NCBI GenBank assembly: GCA_026397695.1
Contig: JAPLUJ010000474.1
Span: forward strand, 1-7,422
Reading direction: 5' to 3'
Length of the DNA stretch: 7,422 nucleotides
DNA from: Verrucomicrobiota bacterium
GTDB lineage: Bacteria > Verrucomicrobiota > Verrucomicrobiia > Verrucomicrobiales > Akkermansiaceae
A program made the translations under genes and the position numbers. This document shows positions 5,066 through 7,422 of the stretch, one piece after another. Positions within the stretch are counted from its first letter, which is position 1. Each line of letters opens with the position of its first letter. Under the pieces are notes generated by a model. The model did no database searches. It was not told the origin of the DNA and saw only the letters and a list, made by a program, of their open reading frames with translations.

Positions 5066-5578
5066 ATGATTCCCTTCAGCCAAACCGGCAATGCCGGATC
5101 CACCCTGAGCCACGTCGTCGTTCCCGCCGGTGGGCGCGACCGCGTGCGCGTCCAGTATGTGAATGCCACCTCAGACAAGGCGGGTTCACTGCTCACCTTC
5201 AAGGCACCGACCACATCCACTGTCGTCACCGCCACCAGCGCCTCCAACCAGGCCGTGGTGAACTGCGTGCCATACTCCGGGGCGGCGGCGAATGATGTGG
5301 TTGTGTTGTTCTCGTTAGCCACCGGAACCGGCGTGCGCGGCGTGGTGACCTCGGTGCAGGCCGGGGTGTCGATCACGCTCACTGCCAACCTCGGCCTGGC
5401 CCTGGCTCCCGGCGACACGGTTCACCTTATGGCCGCCAAGGCGCAGATCCCGGTCGGCGCGGCCACCAAGGAAGCCAACGCGACCACCGTGTTCGTCGTG
5501 CATGAAGGCCCGGCCCTGATCGAACTCGACGGCACGTCCGCCTGCCGCATCAACCTGGTGGCCGGCGAGTATTCCTGA
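5066..5578 (+). CDS. Small phage virion protein, function unknown (intact copy)
   Basis: This encodes 170 residues from ATG 5066, 28 bases after the preceding stop; no ribosome-binding site is clear. The sequence is rich in Thr, Val, Ala and Gly with alternating hydrophobic residues (HVVVPAGGRDRVRVQYVNAT, TTSTVVTATSASNQAVVNC, GVSITLTANLGLALAPGDTV), as in beta-sandwich virion proteins. It has no signal peptide or membrane segment. It lies directly after a probable capsid 3' end and before a terminator, a place where decoration or head-completion proteins are often found. I do not recognise a named family. A near-identical 3' copy lies at 1516-1665. It is the only undamaged virion gene in the window and could be expressed if a promoter is present. 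Confidence 0.65.
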   Translation: MIPFSQTGNAGSTLSHVVVPAGGRDRVRVQYVNATSDKAGSLLTFKAPTTSTVVTATSASNQAVVNCVPYSGAAANDVVVLFSLATGTGVRGVVTSVQAGVSITLTANLGLALAPGDTVHLMAAKAQIPVGAATKEANATTVFVVHEGPALIELDGTSACRINLVAGEYS

Positions 5579-5609
5579 TTCTCCTGCATTGGCATAACAG
5601 GGTTCGTGG

Positions 5610-5639
5610 GCACCCTCTCTGGGAAACCGGAGGGGGTGC
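5610..5639 (+). terminator. Rho-independent terminator, 13-bp stem with GAAA loop (copy 2)
   Basis: The arms 5610-5622 and 5627-5639 pair at all 13 positions, two of them G-U, around GAAA and are followed by TTCATTTT. It starts 31 bases after the virion-protein stop and is homologous to the copy at 1698-1727. The stem bases differ between the copies at several places, but pairing is kept. Confidence 0.85.
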
Positions 5640-5779
5640 TTCATTTTGAGGAATTGCCGGGCGGTTAGATTCAGCGAAACCACGATGCGGCGTTTGGACG
5701 CCAAGGGCCTGCCACCGCGTTAATGGGTGGCCTAGTCGGGTGGTTGAGTGGCGTATGGAAGGCCGGCATCCATGGTTTG
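5640..5779. other. Non-coding gap between prophage remnant and minus-strand genes
   Basis: No credible gene is seen here. A GCCACC/GGTGGC inverted repeat at 5711-5716 and 5726-5731 could be a weak end for the minus-strand transcript, but no T-run follows it. Several GGGTGG words occur at 5725-5755. The two convergent transcripts meet in this gap. Confidence 0.4.
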
Positions 5780-6427
5780 CTACGGGTTTAGGAAGCCGTA
5801 AAGGCCGATGAAAAGGTACAAAACGATCATTAGGCACGAACATGTTAACATCGGTTTGCCTGCTTCGCGGGATTTGATGTCGTAAGTAAAGAATTCGCCA
5901 TCCGGGGTCATGTCCTTAGAGTAGCACAATGACCATGCAATTCCGAGTCCGACCAATCCGCCCAAGAGCACACATAGCCATCCGAAACATAACAGAAACA
6001 TTGTAGCTTTCTTGCCCGTTCTTAGCTCATTCAGTCGTTCTGCTTTTTTTTCTGCGATCTTGGATGGCTCAACGCCCCGATCATTCAGAAGTCTTCGAGC
6101 GTGGGCCACATCGAATGCACTCCAATCGTTTGCCTGTGCAATGATCTCTGCAAGTTCATCATCAGACGATGTCAAAAGGTAATGACCCATTGGCAATTCA
6201 ATTTGGAGGCTATCTTCCTCCATTGCCGCCCTTGCCGCATCATAATCCTTTGCTCGAACACTAACAATTACCTGTGCTTCATTACCGGATCCAATAGTTG
6301 AAATATCCACAATCGGCGCAGACGATCCAACACGGTGAGGAATCCCGGCATCATTGAGAATTTGGGTGAGTTCCTTGACGCTCGCCGCGTCGCGGCACCG
6401 TTGAAGTTCTATTAATGTGTCTGGCAT
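5780..6427 (-). CDS. DUF2007-like protein with two membrane segments
   Basis: This encodes 215 residues from ATG at 6427; a GTG start at 6457 is possible, but 6427 gives the normal family beginning MPDTLIELQRCRDAASVKEL. Residues 1-70 resemble DUF2007 (PF09413, putative signal-transducing domain): an N-terminal strand, a helix ending in ILNDAGIPHRV, and IVSVRAKDYDAARAAM. A middle helical part follows (DVAHARRLLNDRGVEPSKIA), then a Lys/Arg-rich patch and two membrane segments at about 141-168 and 193-213, with about 25 residues between them. It is probably an inner-membrane protein with its DUF2007 part in the cytoplasm. Its role is unknown. It is the last of three minus-strand genes, 49 bases after the previous stop, so co-transcription is possible. 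Confidence 0.75.
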   Translation of the reverse strand: MPDTLIELQRCRDAASVKELTQILNDAGIPHRVGSSAPIVDISTIGSGNEAQVIVSVRAKDYDAARAAMEEDSLQIELPMGHYLLTSSDDELAEIIAQANDWSAFDVAHARRLLNDRGVEPSKIAEKKAERLNELRTGKKATMFLLCFGWLCVLLGGLVGLGIAWSLCYSKDMTPDGEFFTYDIKSREAGKPMLTCSCLMIVLYLFIGLYGFLNP

Positions 6428-6476
6428 ATTATTGTCGAACGTTAGATGTGGAGGCACAGGCGGATCAAACTTCGAT

Positions 6477-6950
6477 TCAACTAGAGACGTTATCGCCGGT
6501 TGCCTCGCATGACTTGTATTGCTCGGATGTTTTGGTGTGACGCTCGAATGGCCTGTAGCAAAGTAGCCGATCCCTCACAAGCTCACCCGCATCACAAGCT
6601 TCGGTGACCCAGTGCTTGATCAAATCGTGTGTGCATGCGTCTAAAAATCGCTCGTTCCTCTCGCAGTGGTTCCAGAGTCGCCAGGTGTCAAACCCCGTTC
6701 CCTCTCCAAGCTCGCCCCAGTCGAAGTCGATCACCAGATCCGGATACCTCAATTCGACGCCGTATCCGTGAGTGTAAATCCTGATGCCGTTCTGCACCTT
6801 AATGTGATGATAGCCCTCCGTGCCACATAAGAATACCCAGTCTCTGTTCGAGGGGGGCAGCTTCCACTTCAGATCATCTCGAATCGTCGCGACTGCCCGA
6901 TCCTGCCCGCGCCGAAAGTCGGTGATTATCTTAGTTAGAGTCGGGTTCAT
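6477..6950 (-). CDS. DUF6896-like protein (possible immunity protein)
   Basis: This encodes 157 residues from ATG at 6950, with no signal peptide or membrane segment. The central block, YTHGYGVELRYPDLVIDFDW followed by GFDTWRLWNH, resembles the DUF6896 family, where a conserved HGxGxxV, a VDFDF-type strand and GFDxWRL are typical. That assignment is from memory and moderately certain. Small proteins of this kind are often found near polymorphic-toxin loci and are suspected of being immunity proteins, but no toxin gene is visible here. The first 30 residues form a helix (LTKIITDFRRGQDRAV). The last 20 (TKTSEQYKSCEATGDNVSS) are low in similarity and probably flexible. It starts 82 bases after the stop of the upstream gene on the same strand. 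No strong ribosome-binding site is seen. Confidence 0.65.
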   Translation of the reverse strand: MNPTLTKIITDFRRGQDRAVATIRDDLKWKLPPSNRDWVFLCGTEGYHHIKVQNGIRIYTHGYGVELRYPDLVIDFDWGELGEGTGFDTWRLWNHCERNERFLDACTHDLIKHWVTEACDAGELVRDRLLCYRPFERHTKTSEQYKSCEATGDNVSS

Positions 6951-7032
6951 TTCTTTGACCGTTTTTGTGAAGGCGGCCGCGTGGTTGAGGTGATTTAGCG
7001 GGGTGGTTGAGGAGCTTCAGGCGGCTTCTCAT

Positions 7033-7347
7033 CTAATCTTGTTCTGCCTTGTGCCACCAGCTTTCATTGTGGTACACATCTGGTATTCTCTCATCATCGG
7101 GGTCATCAATTCCAAGTTGCTTCAGAGCTTCGAACCACTGGTTGCGCTTTGATTCTGGGAGTTTGGCGCCGCACCATGGGCAATAAGAAATTGCAGTCAC
7201 AGACATTCCTCCATCATGAATTATGATCCCATACTCGTCGAACTTGGCGGTATAGTTGATCAGCGCATCAGGGCAGTCGCACCTATTTGGGTGCGTCTCA
7301 CAGACGCTTTCGATTGCGACTTTCATTGATGGACAGCAGGTCTTCAT
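7033..7347 (-). CDS. DUF6980-like cysteine-rich protein
   Basis: This encodes 104 residues from ATG at 7347; an ATG at 7326 would be too short at the N-terminus because it loses the first CC pair. The sequence has seven Cys (residues 4, 5, 16, 23, 25, 56, 59) including a CPWCG knuckle, and the blocks HPNRCDCPDALI, FDEYGIIIHDGG and YCPWCGAKLPESKRNQWFEA. It matches what I recall of the DUF6980 family, a small probably zinc-binding cytoplasmic protein of unknown role, sometimes found with toxin-immunity genes. Its length is normal for the family and nothing is broken. It is the first gene of the minus-strand set, and two tandem palindromes lie just upstream (7370-7411) as candidate control sites. 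Confidence 0.7.
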   Translation of the reverse strand: MKTCCPSMKVAIESVCETHPNRCDCPDALINYTAKFDEYGIIIHDGGMSVTAISYCPWCGAKLPESKRNQWFEALKQLGIDDPDDERIPDVYHNESWWHKAEQD

Positions 7348-7369
7348 TATTGGCAGACAGGCTTAATCA

Positions 7370-7412
7370 CGAGCGCGCTCGGTTTGCACCATGACACGAG
7401 CGCCCTCGTGTT
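7370..7412. promoter_or_regulatory. Two tandem palindromes upstream of the DUF6980-like gene
   Basis: CGAGCGCGCTCG at 7370-7381 is a perfect 12-base palindrome. ACACGAG-CGCC-CTCGTGT at 7394-7411 is a 7-bp hairpin or dyad, extended to 8 by a G-T pair. Both contain CACGAGCGC followed by G or C and CTCG, so they are two copies of one motif with centres 27 bases apart. They lie 23 to 65 bases upstream of the start at 7347 on the minus strand, a reasonable place for a repressor operator. They could instead be a dispersed repeat. Confidence 0.45.
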
Positions 7413-7422
7413 CCACTACAAA

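Overview
The window looks like a stretch of a moderately GC-rich chromosome, most likely from a member of Verrucomicrobiota or a related PVC-group bacterium. This rests on two adjacent exosortase-targeted (PEP-CTERM) proteins with formylglycine-generating-enzyme-like domains, a DUF2007-type membrane protein, abundant small palindromic repeats, and weak or absent Shine-Dalgarno sequences. The phylum is an inference from gene content; no marker gene is present.

Layout. (1) Positions 1-1121 hold the 3' end of one FGE-like PEP-CTERM gene and a second, nearly complete paralogue broken by a frameshift. (2) Positions 1151-1283 are intergenic, with three short REP-like hairpins. (3) Positions 1332-5640 are an eroded prophage. 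They contain, in order: the 5' end of a probable capsid gene fused to the 3' end of a small virion-protein gene, a strong GAAA-loop terminator, an intact Fic-family AMP-transferase gene, the 5' part of a head-tail connector gene cut by a hairpin cluster, a tail-assembly-chaperone gene (gpG/gpGT-like) damaged by an inverted-repeat element but still carrying a textbook A AAA AAG slippery site, an intact DUF433/DUF5615 antitoxin-toxin pair, and the 5' end of a tape-measure gene. This last piece runs straight into a second copy of the head region: a probable capsid 3' end, an intact copy of the 170-residue virion protein, and a second copy of the same terminator. (4) Positions 5780-7347, on the minus strand, hold three genes: a DUF6980-like Cys-rich protein, a DUF6896-like protein and a DUF2007-like membrane protein.

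Interpretation. The phage pieces follow the normal siphophage order (capsid, small virion protein, connector, chaperone, tape measure). The two head-module copies are truncated at different places. I read this as two related prophages, or a tandem duplication, that collapsed by deletion. The Fic gene and the toxin-antitoxin pair sit at gene boundaries of the phage modules and are the only undamaged genes in the first copy, as expected of accessory cargo ('morons') kept while the virion genes decay. The most noteworthy signal is the programmed -1 frameshift site, preserved in an otherwise ruined tail-chaperone gene. No RNA genes, CRISPR array, integrase or transposase were seen.
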